DNA of 64,000 bases from Viola odorata (Eukaryota; Streptophyta; Magnoliopsida; Malpighiales; Violaceae): positions 36,104,836 through 36,168,835 of the forward strand of contig OY829538.1 of the NCBI GenBank assembly GCA_963691705.1, written 5' to 3'. The notes under the pieces are model-generated. The model was given only the letters and a program-made list of their open reading frames with translations, was not told where the DNA came from and ran no database searches. Positions 54,166 to 64,000 of the stretch are shown one piece after another. Made by a program: the position numbers and the translations under genes. Each line of letters starts with the position of its first letter. Within the stretch, counting starts at the first letter, position 1.

Positions 54166-54504
54166 TTTTACGCATAGTATTATTGATATTGATATGAGCT
54201 ATGTTGGCCTTCATTCTTGGTCTCAGTATTTTTCTTTCCTGTATAATAATTATATCCGAATGGAGGGAGTATATAATAAAAAAATTAAAAACTAAAATAT
54301 AATTGTTAAAATAAATGGGCTAATGTTTAACATAAACTATATCACAAAAACCTGAACATTTTTCTCTAGAAGAACTCTTAAATTAATATTAATTAATTGA
54401 TAAAAGTTTAGTGTTAGAACAAACTATCATAGTAAAATAATAGTAAGAACTAAATACGAAGTATTAATTGATATAAAATGAAACTCGAGATAATTACTTT
54501 ATAA

Positions 54505-54997
54505 TAGTGTTGTCAATTTCATTATATACTGGTCATTATTCCTGATATATTTTTATCATAGCATTAAAAACGAGATAAAACTTTCTATGTTCCATTTCAC
54601 TTTGTATCTCGGTGTATCTGAATCATACCAGTCAAATACCGGCCAAAATGTACTATCCTTTGTTTTAAAAATGAAGAAAAGTAAAGAAAAATATTCGAGA
54701 GTCAAATTTATGTATTATTTTTTTATTACCTCCATTATATTCTACTAATTTGTGTTAAATACGTAATTTTAATGTTGAGAAAAAAAAGTAGGATTAATTG
54801 TGTGTTTTTTTGTTTTTAAATCAAGGATTAGCTTTGTTGGATGCTTACTAATTGTGTGTAATTGTATCTTAATCATTTTAGTTTTGTGTTTTCATTATAT
54901 CAAGAATCAACACGTAATTATTATTACGATCGAGATTAATATATTCCGTATCAATAATAAAAACTGAGATGCTCACCGAAATGAAATTGACATTGTT
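54505..54997. mobile_element. Mutator-like non-autonomous element (493 bp)
   Basis: Terminal inverted repeats share TGTCAATTTCATT (left 54511-54523, right as AATGAAATTGACA 54980-54992). Flanked by ACTTTATAA (54496-54504) and ACTTTACAA (54998-55006), an 8/9 match to a 9-bp target duplication, the size typical of Mutator-like elements. No coding capacity. Confidence 0.55.
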
Positions 54998-55006
54998 ACT
55001 TTACAA

Positions 55007-56189
55007 CCTACCAAGAGCAAGAGCTGGGCCAATTATTATAACTAGTGAATTCCTTTTTCCTAGGGTGGAGTTTAGCTACGGTATAGGTTTGTAGTTGTAG
55101 TTGTAGTCTTTGTAAATAATAGAAAAACCTACATCTACACCAGATTCTCCCATTAATAATTTTTTGAAGGAAAAACAAAGCATGGCCTTGATACTAACAC
55201 TAATAAGTAATAACTTTTATTTAGGTAAAAAAGAAAGTACAACTGATAACGAAATTTATATAATTAACTAAATTTAAGTTAGTTTTTTTAATGAAAAGCA
55301 TAAATAATAATTATAAGTTAGGATACTCGAGTTTAAAACCCAATCTCTCTTTATATTACTGAGCTACTGGCTCTATGGTAACTAGTAGCTAGTTAATCAC
55401 ACCAAATCTCATTTTCCTTTGTAACTGGGGCTTAAGTTTTGTGTTTTCAAATATTAATTGATGAGCAAAATCCACAACAAACTCTTCATCTTATTATTTT
55501 TTTTTATAAATGTAAGTAAGATTTGAAATTTTACTAATATTTTAATATTAACAAATAATTAATGAACTATATGCATCGAAATTAATATTTTTTTATAAAA
55601 AATATCGCAGATTTTACCAAAAATGACTAACACTAGACCCAAATTATGTTTGATATTTTATTGTTTGTACCACCAGCATACTGTATTGTTTTCTACAAGG
55701 ATATTTTAAATTTGCATTGGATTTATTAGACAGTGTTTAGTTTTATGTTTATTGTTAATTGTACTTGGTAGATGTTATTTGAACAAAGTTTAGATTTTTT
55801 TATTTGAAAATATAATTTATATTAAATTTTAAATAAAGAAATTTACTTTCTTTTATAAGACAGATGAATTCTTATAAAAGTATATAGATAAATATTCTAG
55901 TTTTATTTATGTAGCTAATTGGTTGTGTACTACCACTACATTTTATTTAGAAAACTACATAAATAATCGTAAAGTTTACAAAAAAATTCACTTTTGTCTC
56001 TACAATTTTAACACTTGCAATATAAACTCTATAATTTCTTAAAAGTTGCAATTTAAATCTTTTTAGTAGTTAAAAAAATCTATACAATAGTTAAAATTGT
56101 AAAAAAAAAGGGTTTAATGACATAAATCCTCCCCGTACTTTAATGTTTTGATTAATTGCCACCTGTACAACTTTTTTGTTTAATGTCTC
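55007..56189. other. AT-rich intergenic DNA, no gene seen
   Basis: Stops in all frames. I see no RNA gene and no long repeat. Confidence 0.6.
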
Positions 56190-56331
56190 CCCTATTCTCA
56201 TACTTTTTTGTTTAATGACCCATCAACGTTACGGAATGGTAATCTGACACGTTCTCCATTAAAAAAAATTCGACACGTCAGCAAGATTATACCACGCCGA
56301 GGGTATTAAATAAAAAAGTATGAGTATAGGG
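56190..56331. repeat. Fold-back inverted repeat
   Basis: CCCTATTCTCATACTTTTTT... (56190-56221) pairs with ...AAAAAAGTATGAGTATAGGGG (56301-56331), about 28 of 32 bases, loop about 80 bp. Direct repeats CGACACGTCAGCAAGATTAT / CGACACGTCAGTAAAATTAT follow at 56271 and 56351. MITE- or MULE-end-like. Confidence 0.6.
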
Positions 56332-57870
56332 GGATTATTAAACAAAACAAATCGACACGTCAGTAAAATTATGTCACGGAATAGGATAATTGACTAAGGT
56401 AAAAGAAGTAGTATTATATTATATGCTTAATTTCCTTTTCAATCAATATAGTACACTTATATTTTAAATTGTTAATTGGTTAAATGGTAAGTGATTTGTT
56501 TATCTTTAAGTTAGGATTATAAGTTCAAGTATTAAGAACGAAGAAAACTATGTTTGAAAAGTCACCATTTTTTGAAGGCCCATTAGAACTCGAACGAGAT
56601 TAATTTCAATTGAGAGAACACTTGAACGAGGAAAAAAAAAAAACATACTAAATTGTTAGAGAAGGAAAAGGAAAAAAATAAACAAATCTTTCTATCTTTT
56701 AAAAAAAGTAAAAATCGTGAGAATAATCTTTTTAATGTTGTTAAATCATAGAATCTTTGTTGTTTAGTTGTTGGAGGGAGGAGGAAAGAAAGGGCGGACT
56801 AGATTAGATTCCAAAAATTCTAATGATTCGGTAGATGTTTACGACAGCATAAACATAGCTGTCATGTTAGTAAAGTTGTTTGATTGTTTGGTGGCTGGTG
56901 GTGGCGTCAACCCAAAAGGCCGTAGAAAGTCTGTGCTTGGCTGATAGGCACATGATATCATGCTGAAACCCAAATGTTACCTCAGGACACGACATTTGTC
57001 ACATTGTGTCTTGCTTGCATAAAAGCTGATTGAATCTTTCCTCATCCCAACCATTTTCTTGAATCGTTTTCTCTGGATATTTTTCTACTTTATTTACATA
57101 ACAATGCACACAAATTATTATTTTATTAGCAGTTTCCTAAATTCAAACAGTCATCTGGAATCTAGATGATTCATGTTGCGGTGGAGGTAAAGGAGAACAC
57201 GTGTGGAAGTGGTACACGTGGTAACTCTTCCCACTTTTATGAGCTGGCTGGTTACTTAAGATTTTTTCAACGATATGAGCGTGCTGATGTGAAAAGTATA
57301 CAAATCAAAATATCTCATCATATAAAATTTTAGAATGTAAAAATAATAAAACACTTAAATATTAGTGAAATGAGACGTTATGGAAACGTGTTAAAGATAT
57401 AATTCAAAATGGATAATATTATTCTATATAAAGATGTGTATATAATCTTTTATTTTGTTAATAAATGATTATGGAGCCGATAATTTTAAGGGCTTGCCAA
57501 AAGAGAGATTGACTAAGATTTGTCCTAATGCAAAGACCAAAGTAAAGTTTATGGAAGGAGGTGTCAGAGGAGAAATTAGACCAAAATAGTTAAGGGCTAT
57601 GAAGCACAGAGTGTGATATTGATATCGAATATGACACATACATGAATATTACGATACAAAAAAATTGAAAAGTAGGAGTGTACAAAAACCGATCCAAATC
57701 GGAAACCGACTTGAAATCGTACTGAATCAGTCCGAATCGTTGAATTATTATGAGGAAGAAACTATATTATTGTAAATTGTAATAGTCAGTTAACTTTATG
57801 TATAAACTAAGATCATTAATTATTAATGATACAACATATACTAGTTATATTACCATTAATCCTTACTCTA
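56332..57870. other. Intergenic DNA with two G-boxes, no gene seen
   Basis: Non-coding. CACGTG at 57198-57203 and 57215-57220 (17 bp apart, contexts AACACGTGTGG and TACACGTGGTA) are G-box/ABRE-like. Less AT-rich between about 56850 and 57290. It could be an abandoned promoter; no downstream ORF before H. Confidence 0.45.
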
Positions 57871-58444
57871 TGATAAGATTCAGACTAGTGGTTGAAGGGT
57901 AGTAGAGGATTGGGGTTCTTGAGGTCGACCGTCCACGACGTCCGACGTACATGCACAGCGCCGGAGGGGGTCTCCGACGTAAACACTCTGATGCTTAAGT
58001 CAGTAGTGGTTGTGTAAAATAGCAGATCTTGTGCTAGCAATCTTAGGCTTACCTTCTCCCTTTGTGGCGGAGGTATTTATAGGCAAAAGGGAGCATTTCT
58101 GGGTGATCTTGGTCACAAGATGCTAACGCGCCCGTCAGGGGGGGTTAGAGTTCCTATGAAGGAATGCACTATCGCTGCGTTAGATATAGGTATGGGGTAG
58201 GCGTTACCTAGGTAAGGCAACGCCTACGCTTCTCACGAAGTGCCAGGTTTGGCCTGGGATGGGATAACGCCCCGTGTCATGACAGTGTGATATGTGGGAC
58301 CCCCTCGCTGATGTCGACCATCCCAGTGTCGATCGCCCAGAGAGAGGCGACAACCTCGATGCTACCGGGGCGGTAGGAACAACAGCTTTTCCCCCCGCGA
58401 GGTATAAGACGAAAATACCCTTATCGTAGGGAGTATTGTTATCA
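57871..58444 (-). repeat. Element H 3' LTR
   Basis: 574 bp; shares with the A LTR (reverse complement) TGATAAGATTC, GCGCCGGAGGGGG, CTGATGCTTAAG and the TATA box (TATAAATA on -, 58081-58074). The partner LTR is out of the window. Confidence 0.85.
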
Positions 58445-58445
58445 C

Positions 58446-58490
58446 AAGCCCAACCGAAAATAAGCCCGAGTGTTTACCAAGGGCTACCTC
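58446..58490 (-). promoter_or_regulatory. Conserved 3'-terminal block of H (polypurine-tract position)
   Basis: AAGCCCAACCGAAAATAAGC (58446-58465) then CCGAGTGTTTACCAAGGGCT; same block as in A and C. A 20/21 copy of its first part recurs at 59199-59219. Confidence 0.7.
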
Positions 58491-58587
58491 TTCATCCTTC
58501 TTCTTGCCAAGTCAACTAGGTTTTACGTGTAGAAACGATCCGTTTTTCGGGAAATATGTTTCTTCCAACCGCCATTCTTCTCTGGCC

Positions 58588-58594
58588 TATAAAT
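58588..58594 (+). promoter_or_regulatory. TATA box of antisense gene a (H)
   Basis: TATAAAT in GGCCTATAAATTG, 62 bp before the start codon; conserved with A. Confidence 0.7.
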
Positions 58595-58655
58595 TGTTTT
58601 TTTGTCGCGCTGCTTTTTTCACGGCCATTTCTGCACTTCCTCTGACTTTTTGACT

Positions 58656-59039
58656 ATGGATGATCTTACGAAGAAATTTCTGATCTCGAAGGCGCACAGC
58701 CTGAAGAACCTTACTGAGTCCGACATTGGTTTCCTGGAGACCATGCTGACCAAAACCTCTAAGGATGTCCTGGAGCTTCAGGGAATGATGACCCCTTTGC
58801 TGTCCAGACAAGGGGCTGCTTCTATGGAGGATTTCAGTCCCATCCAGAATGTGTCAAAGCTGGCTGTTGCGATTTCCCGCATCGAGGTGACCATCACTAT
58901 GTTGCAGCATAGGAAAGACCTGCTGGTGTGCTGCTTGAAGAGCATGAGGGTTTCTTCCGCCGAACTGTCCTTAGTGGCAGATGCTCTAAGGGAGATCCCT
59001 ACTGCTCTTGAGGACGATGACGTTGGGTCTCATGCTTGA
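58656..59039 (+). CDS. Antisense gene a of element H: small helical protein
   Basis: Intact 127-codon ORF from ATG 58656 (MDDLTKKFLISKAHSLKNL). Same length class and about 60% identity by eye to 16909-16520, with M-E-D-F, R-I-E-V-T-I and C-C-L-K-S-M-R retained and an aspartate-rich end. All differences preserve frame. Its TATA box is only 144 bp from the LTR. Unknown function. Followed by AATAAA at 59116. Confidence 0.75.
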   Translation: MDDLTKKFLISKAHSLKNLTESDIGFLETMLTKTSKDVLELQGMMTPLLSRQGAASMEDFSPIQNVSKLAVAISRIEVTITMLQHRKDLLVCCLKSMRVSSAELSLVADALREIPTALEDDDVGSHA

Positions 59040-59115
59040 CCTTTGGTTGTTGTCCATTTATTTTTACGATTTCTGTGTACGCGCTTAAGCGCTTAGGCCG
59101 TTCAGGCCATAATTA

Positions 59116-59121
59116 AATAAA
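59116..59121 (+). terminator. Poly(A) signal after gene a (H)
   Basis: AATAAA, 77 bp past the stop codon. The preceding TTAGGCCGTTCAGGCC matches sequence after A gene a (TTAGGCCGTTAGGCC on -, near 16440-16456). Confidence 0.5.
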
Positions 59122-59198
59122 ATGTTGTTTCAAATATTGCTTCATCTTCTACCTTTGATCTCTTGCTGTTTGTTGCTCTAGTCAGGTACGGTTGCTAT

Positions 59199-59219
59199 AA
59201 GCCCAACCGAAAATGAGCC
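59199..59219 (-). repeat. Internal copy of the H 3'-terminal block
   Basis: AAGCCCAACCGAAAATGAGC matches 58446-58465 at all but one base (20/21 over the full block). It lies between genes a and b, 160 bp past the a stop, as in A. Confidence 0.8.
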
Positions 59220-59457
59220 TTCTCTGGAATGAAGTGCTTTAATGCTTGAACTGCTAGTAAATGTTTACTTGACCATTCCTTGCGCCGAGCCCCCCGTGGT
59301 GGGTGATTGGGCGGTTTTTTGGTGCCTTTTGATTGGCGTAGTTCTCGAACAGTTGCGTGCGCCGTATCAGATTCTGTAATTATGATTGTTCTTCTCCAGG
59401 TGTACTTATTGCTTTGAAGGGACACGCAAAGAGATCGGGGTACCTTTTTGCCTCAGC

Positions 59458-59468
59458 TATTTAATGGG
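59458..59468 (+). promoter_or_regulatory. TATA-like box of gene b (H)
   Basis: CTATTTAATGG, 67 bp before the b start codon; conserved in A (16062-16071). Confidence 0.5.
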
Positions 59469-59534
59469 GTTCTTCTTCCCTTTTCTTGTTCACCTTCTTC
59501 TTCTTATATCTTTTCCTGGATCACTTGTGAATCA

Positions 59535-59948
59535 ATGGCAGATTCCTATTTCCTTGATACTGCGGCGCGTGACTCCCCGCCGACTCCTCCAACTTCACCG
59601 AATTCGGATCATCCTCCTCCGTCTCCCCCATGGCGGCCGCCAGTCAGCCGGAAGGGCCGCAAAAGGCCGAGGAAGAAGACCTCTGAGACGGTTAACGTTC
59701 CTTTCACTTTCTCCGCACGGAAGGATAATGGACAATTTCCTTCTGTCAATCTCATCTTGGAAAAAGATTCTCCCTATGACGCAGATTATGAGGCAACGGT
59801 TGCTAACGTTGCTGACAGGCCGAGCTCAGCGCTGCTGGGTCAGGAAAAAAGGGTTGACGAACCTTTTCCTCCTTACAACGGAGGCCTGCCGTTCTCGGAT
59901 GATGACGACATTTTTTACTACGACGCGTACTGGCCCGATGAGGATTAG
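59535..59948 (+). CDS. Antisense gene b of element H: small basic/acidic protein
   Basis: Intact 137-codon ORF from ATG 59535 (MADSYFLDTAARD). Proline/serine-rich N-terminus (PPTPPTSPNSDHPPPSPP), basic cluster RKGRKRPRKK, variable middle, acidic-aromatic end DDDDIFYYDAYWPDED. Homologous to 15990-15565 at both ends. Composition suggests a nuclear protein with an acidic-aromatic tail (inference). Overlapping longer frames are shadows. AATAAA at 59990. Confidence 0.7.
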   Translation: MADSYFLDTAARDSPPTPPTSPNSDHPPPSPPWRPPVSRKGRKRPRKKTSETVNVPFTFSARKDNGQFPSVNLILEKDSPYDADYEATVANVADRPSSALLGQEKRVDEPFPPYNGGLPFSDDDDIFYYDAYWPDED

Positions 59949-60237
59949 TGGCCTAGCGTTAGGTGCGCTGTAGATGCCGTATGGCTTTTAATAAATAAAC
60001 TGATGTTTTCTTTCTCTTACCACCGTGTTATTTTGTTGATGACTGATATGGAGGCGTTAGCCTTACTGAGTCAAGCGTTCTGTGATGGTTTTGATTCGGC
60101 AAATCATTAACTGCCGCTTGGTAGGTCGTGGCAAATAACTGCTTGCTTCTAACCTCTAAGCACTATTCCACGTGGCCCACTTCCTTTACACGCGTCCTCA
60201 TACGATTGGCAATTCAATTAATGCAGTGACATTTGGT

Positions 60238-60250
60238 CCTTTAAAAGGGA
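60238..60250 (+). promoter_or_regulatory. TATA-like box of gene c (H)
   Basis: CCTTTAAAAGGGA, identical to A (15274-15262) and at nearly the same distance from the gene. Confidence 0.65.
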
Positions 60251-60417
60251 TTATCTTCTCTTTCTAATGCTTTTTGCCCTCAATTCAAATTTTCTCTCTT
60301 CTGCATTTTCTCTGGAAAAGGTTCTCGTCCGTCCTCCGCCCTTCGCCGATTTGCCTGCGGATCTTTCCTTTCAAGGTATCACTTCATCCCTTCAGATTTT
60401 CTGTTCATTAGCTTATT

Positions 60418-62489
60418 ATGGTTGTGACTAGAACCAGACGATTTCTCTAGAGACCTGTGGATCCAGAAATCGTACAATCATCTAGTATGTTCTCCTGTGA
60501 TGTGGTTTTAAACGCTGAACTGGAGGAAAACGGTATCACTTTCCCTCCTGGGTGTGTCCCTACCGTTCCCGAGAGTGACATGCGTCTTCACGATCCACTA
60601 TGGGGGAACTATAGATTAGTTTATTTTAAAATATTCCTCTATGGTTTTCGCCTCCCAGTCTACGCTTCAATAACAGCATTGCTGCGGGAATACAAGCTTA
60701 ATCCTGCCCAGATAACTCCTTCTTCCTGGTGTGGGGTTTATGCCTTTCTTCGCGCTTGCGAGTTGGAGGGCATTCTCGCCCCATCTCTCAATTTATTTCA
60801 CAAATTCTTTAGCATGACCTGTCACGATTGTTTAATCAGTATTACTCCAAGGTGGGATGACGCGTTTGTGCAGTCATTCTGGCAGCAGTTTTATGGCTTT
60901 GAGAGGGTTATGGCTGACTGGAAAAATAACTTCTTCGTTCTTGAACTACCGTCTTATTGGTGGCGCTGTGGTTTTAATCAAGAGATTATAGGTCCCCTTT
61001 GGGCAAACCCAGTGGTGCTGACTAAAAGCGAGCTGGATCAAGCTAACGCTTTGTTGGATAAGAGTATACGCTATCGCATCCGGGAGTTCGCCTCATACAA
61101 ACTTCTGAACGAGTGCGTTATGGGTGAGTTTGTCTTTCTTTACGTTTCCCTTTCCCCCTTTTTTGTTGTTCTCATATATTCCCTTATCAGGAGACACTGA
61201 TGGTCAGTCATCAGGAGGGGCTAACGCTCCTTTGAATGTGATGCCGCTCAGAACAATACCGGCTTCTCCTCCTGCTGCGCATTCCGGTCCTCGAGGCGTT
61301 CCACCCAAGAGGGGAAAGACTAAAACAGTCACCGGGAGGTGACGGGGGCGCGCCATCTCTGCACAAGCTTCTTGTTTTATCGACAATTGGCTACCGCCTC
61401 ATCGTGGAGGGATAAATATAAGTCAACCTTTGGCTCAAACAATTGACAGTGACAACGACAGCCAAAGTGAGGAGATGGATGCCAAACCAGACCTTTGTCA
61501 TGCCTCCTCGCTTCAGTAAAAGAGACTCAGAGTAGGCATGAATGAGCAGGCTACCAGGGCTTCCTCTGATCATGCTAACGTGAAGGCTACTGTAGCGCCT
61601 GTCATTTCTTCTGTGGCAAGCACTTCTCAACCGGCGAAGGTTGCTGACGTGCCAACTGTCTGCCCTCCTGCTGCTGCTACAGTCTCGTTAGTGGCAGATT
61701 CCCCTCCACCAGCTAACGCTCCTAACTCTCCCATTTCTCAATTTATTCCAGATGTGGTGGCAGCAACTTCTCTAGCTTCTGAGCCGCCGCTCAAGGTTCC
61801 TCCCCAATTGTTTTTCACTTCTATCTCATAGGTGAGTAATAAAGGCTCATCTCCAACTCTGATGATCAATCTCTCTCTTGAAGGCCCCAAAGGGATTCCG
61901 TGCTATCGCATGGATTTGACGGGATTTGGCGTCAATGGTCTTCGCGCTGTAGGGGTACAAAATCCCTTCTCAAGGGACGAGTTCATGGCGCCCCTGATAG
62001 GAGAAATGATGAGCTCTTCTATAGAGAAAGGAATTCCTTCAGCTTTCGCCAAGGGCTCGCTGCAGGCACATTGTGAATGATTCTCTAGATATCTTCCGCT
62101 ACTTTCATTATGCGGTAGAGGCTTTTGACAGCGAAATGCGAGATTCACAGAAGGAGCTGAGTAGAGAAAAATCTAAAGGGAGAGCGAAAGCCGATGTTCT
62201 GGAGGCAGAGTTAGCTTTGGAAAAGAAGAAAAATCTTCTTCTTCATGAGGAGATGCTGGCTCGAGACGAGGAATTTTCTAGGCTTCCACTAAGGATGGAG
62301 CGTTGGAAAAAGAAGGTTCTAGAGGCCCTTACTTCTGGGCTCGCTGCCCATTTCGGGAGTGATTCCTTCAATCCGGCCAAGATTGCCGATTGTGCCTCTG
62401 CCATAATAGACAAGGTTAATAATAATGGAGACAATGCGTCTGCCTTAGGGCGAGAAGGGTCTGGTAACGGTGGTGGCGGTAGCGTGTAA
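60418..62489 (+). pseudogene. Antisense gene c of element H: PF04195-like domain + coiled coil
   Basis: ATG 60418 (MVVTRTRRFL) then TAG at 60448-60450. Domain motifs YFKIFLYGFRLPVYASI, NPAQITPSSWCGVYAFLRAC, FFSMTCHDCLISITPRWDD, FYGFERVMADWKNNFFVL. Intron 61124-61190. Exon 2 has GDTDGQSS, PPKRGKTKTVTGR, YRMDLTGFGVNGLRAVG, a coiled coil and DSFNPAKIADCA. Stops at 61340-61342, 61517-61519 and 61829-61831, and a frameshift near 62075. Decayed orthologue of A gene c. Confidence 0.8.
61124..61190 (+). other. Intron of antisense gene c (H)
   Basis: GTGAGT at 61124, pyrimidine-rich CCCCCTTTTTTGTTG tract, CTTATCAG ending 61190; 67 bp, phase 1, same junction as A and C. Confidence 0.85.
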
Positions 62490-63111
62490 CGACCTTTCTC
62501 TTGATTACTATCCCCTTCTTATCTGTATTTGTTTATTCTTCAATCAATCGCTCTCCAAAGACATTTGACATTGTTATTCTTATAATAAGGCTAACGCCGT
62601 GAGATTATTGTTGTTTTTTCCTCAAACGCTGGGTTTTGATGTATTATCGATGTTGCTCATGCTTTGCTGACATTTTCTACTATCGCGCCATTTCTTGAGA
62701 CCGCGTGTCAGAGCTGGTGCTGCTTTTTAGAACATTAAATGCTATGAATCCCCTCATTAATTCGATCGAAAAGTAATGATAAGAGGGGACACGTGTCTTT
62801 CTTGTGATGAAGCGTTTGAGATAGGCACCTACTAGGGAGTAGCAAGGACTGAAGCGTCTCTCTTTTAAAGTTGTGTCCTTCGCGTGTGTCGCGTCCTTTC
62901 ATTATGCTACCTTGCCATGTGTCAGTTATCAACTGGTCATGCCTTTGCAACCCTTTTAGGGTTATATATAATATCTCTTTCTTCACTCACTGCTTCCTTC
63001 TGAAAATAACTCACACCGCTCCTTCTTCTTTGTTTTGGGATTCTTGGGGTTTCTTCCACGAAGGTACACGCATAACTTCCTTCTTTTATTCTTTTTTTCT
63101 TTTTACTGGTT
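62490..63111 (+). promoter_or_regulatory. Interval between c and d of H with conserved TATA
   Basis: Non-coding. TTAGGGTTATATATAA (62956-62971) corresponds to A's TTAGGGTTATAAAA. CGAAGGTACACGC near 63059 is a donor-like word recurring before other antisense starts; meaning uncertain. Confidence 0.5.
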
Positions 63112-64000
63112 ATGGCGAAGACTCGTTCTTCAAAATCTGCTGAGGGGGAAAGTTCCCAAAAATCTGCCGGGGAGGAGAAAATCAAAAATACCCCCACTTT
63201 TCTTTACACTTTGCCCCTAGTTCATCGTTGTCTGTCCTATTTCAACGTTCAGTTCCCTTAGGGTTACTCTATTAGTGTTGCTCTTGACCCTCTCCGCCTT
63301 AATAGTGTATTGCCCGATAATAGTAGGATATTGTATGCCAAGTTGTTTGACCATGGGTTTCGGCTTCCCCTTGACCCATTTGTAAAACTATTACTGGCCG
63401 ATTCTGACTTGAATCAGGCCCAACTGAGTCCTTACGCAATTTGCGTTGTCAGTGCTTTTGCGGCGTTATGCCGGTTCAAAGGGATTGAGTCCCCTTCGCT
63501 AGCGTTGCTTCATGATATTTTCCAATTGTATTCTCGCAAGGGGGTAATATCAATATCACCCCGATATGATGATAACTCACTGAAGCCTTTCACTTGGAAA
63601 CTTATGGGTATCGAGTCTTCTGTTCCTCGTTGGAAAGAAGATTTTTTTGTTGTTAACTTGCCCGAGCCTTTGTGGAGAACCGGTTTCAATGAAGAAATTA
63701 AAGATGGGGCCTGGGGCAGCAGAAAACCACTCTCCGACCCGGAGGATAGTTGGCTAAAGACGCTGCTCCAAATGGACTTTAGCGTTGACACTCGTAAAGT
63801 GGCAAACAGAGTGGTAGTTATAGAGTGTAAAATGGGTGAGTGTTTACCCTTCTTTCTTCGCGTTGCTGGGAAATGCTAACGCTAACATTTTTTCATGACT
63901 ATACAGTGGTTCCGCCCGGTTGGGAGCCCGAATACATTTGGAGGAAAAAGAGAAGGGAGCAAGTGAGAAAGAACCAGGCTGCCGCCGCTGCTGCCGCTGA
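63112..64000 (+). pseudogene. Antisense gene d of element H: PF04195-like domain, runs off the window
   Basis: ATG 63112 (MAKTRSSKSAEGESSQ), TAG at 63259-63261, then open. Domain motifs SRILYAKLFDHGFRLPLDPF, LNQAQLSPYAICVVSAFAAL, ISPRYDDNSLKPFTWKL, RWKEDFFVVNLPEPLWRTGF match A gene d better than either c gene. Intron 63836-63906 (GTGAGT...TATACAG, 71 bp, phase 1). Exon 2 starts VPPGWEPEYIWRKKRREQ, the equivalent of A's DPDYVPESVRRSRKR, then an alanine run at the window edge. Confidence 0.8.
63836..63906 (+). other. Intron of antisense gene d (H)
   Basis: GTGAGT donor and CTATACAG acceptor; splicing joins ATG G | TG GTT CCG in frame. Matches A intron 1 in position and phase. Confidence 0.8.

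Larger units (their letters stand above)
57871..64000 (-). mobile_element. Element H: Tat-lineage element related to A, left end only
   Basis: Left LTR (3' LTR of a - strand element) 57871-58444, then the conserved 3'-terminal block, then the four antisense genes a-d on + in the order and spacing of A. Gag-pol must lie beyond 64000. LTR ends TGATAAGATTC...GTTATCA and a TATAAATACC promoter on - match A's LTR design. Confidence 0.88.

Noticed and set aside
59386..59973. 195-codon plus-strand ORF overlapping gene b of H
   Set aside because: Gene b in the other frame is conserved with A at both ends; this longer frame has no counterpart in A.
63059..63111. 5' UTR intron before gene d of H (donor-like AAGGTACAC)
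   Set aside because: Similar words precede other antisense starts, but the space to the ATG is only about 50 bp with no AG acceptor before it, too short for a plant intron.

Overview
This is plant nuclear DNA, most likely from a eudicot. It has intron-bearing genes with GT-AG junctions, AT-rich spacers, no bacterial operon structure, and almost nothing except LTR retrotransposons. I cannot name the species. I see no host protein-coding gene that looks functional.

Layout. (1) 1-26074 is a three-layer nest. Outermost is element D (+ strand, Athila-like Ty3/gypsy), of which only the 3' part is in the window. Element B (- strand, gag only, non-autonomous) is inserted in D's last ORF. Element A (+ strand, 2192-18209, Tat-lineage Ty3/gypsy with two RNase H domains) is inserted in B. 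(2) 26075-27035 holds the tail of another gypsy element (F) and AT-rich sequence. (3) 27036-41623 is a solo LTR (G) split by a complete but defective Athila-like element E (- strand, 27923-40916). (4) 41629-53420 is a non-LTR (LINE) reverse-transcriptase zinc-binding remnant split by element C (- strand, 41949-53192), a recent Tat-lineage element with 767-bp LTRs differing at only six positions. (5) 53421-57870 is AT-rich intergenic DNA with a probable 493-bp Mutator-like element and a fold-back. (6) 57871-64000 is the left end of element H, a relative of A running off the window; its gag-pol would lie to the right on the - strand.

The most interesting content is on the strand opposite gag-pol in the Tat-lineage elements. 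A and H each carry the same four-gene antisense cassette in the same order between pol and the 3' LTR: a small helical protein (a), a small basic/acidic protein (b), and two tandem paralogues (c and d). Genes c and d join an N-terminal domain that I recognise as the 'putative gypsy type transposon' family (PF04195-like) to a long disordered/coiled-coil C-terminal half. A short phase-1 intron separates the two halves. C carries one such gene with the intron at the same junction. In A and H each of the four genes has its own TATA-like box, conserved in sequence and distance between the copies. A second copy of the block that abuts the 3' LTR sits between genes a and b in both elements.

Dating from the LTRs (C about 0.8% different, E about 1.4%, A about 4-5%, B roughly 8%) agrees with the nesting order. 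Identifications rest on motifs read by eye; no database search was run.
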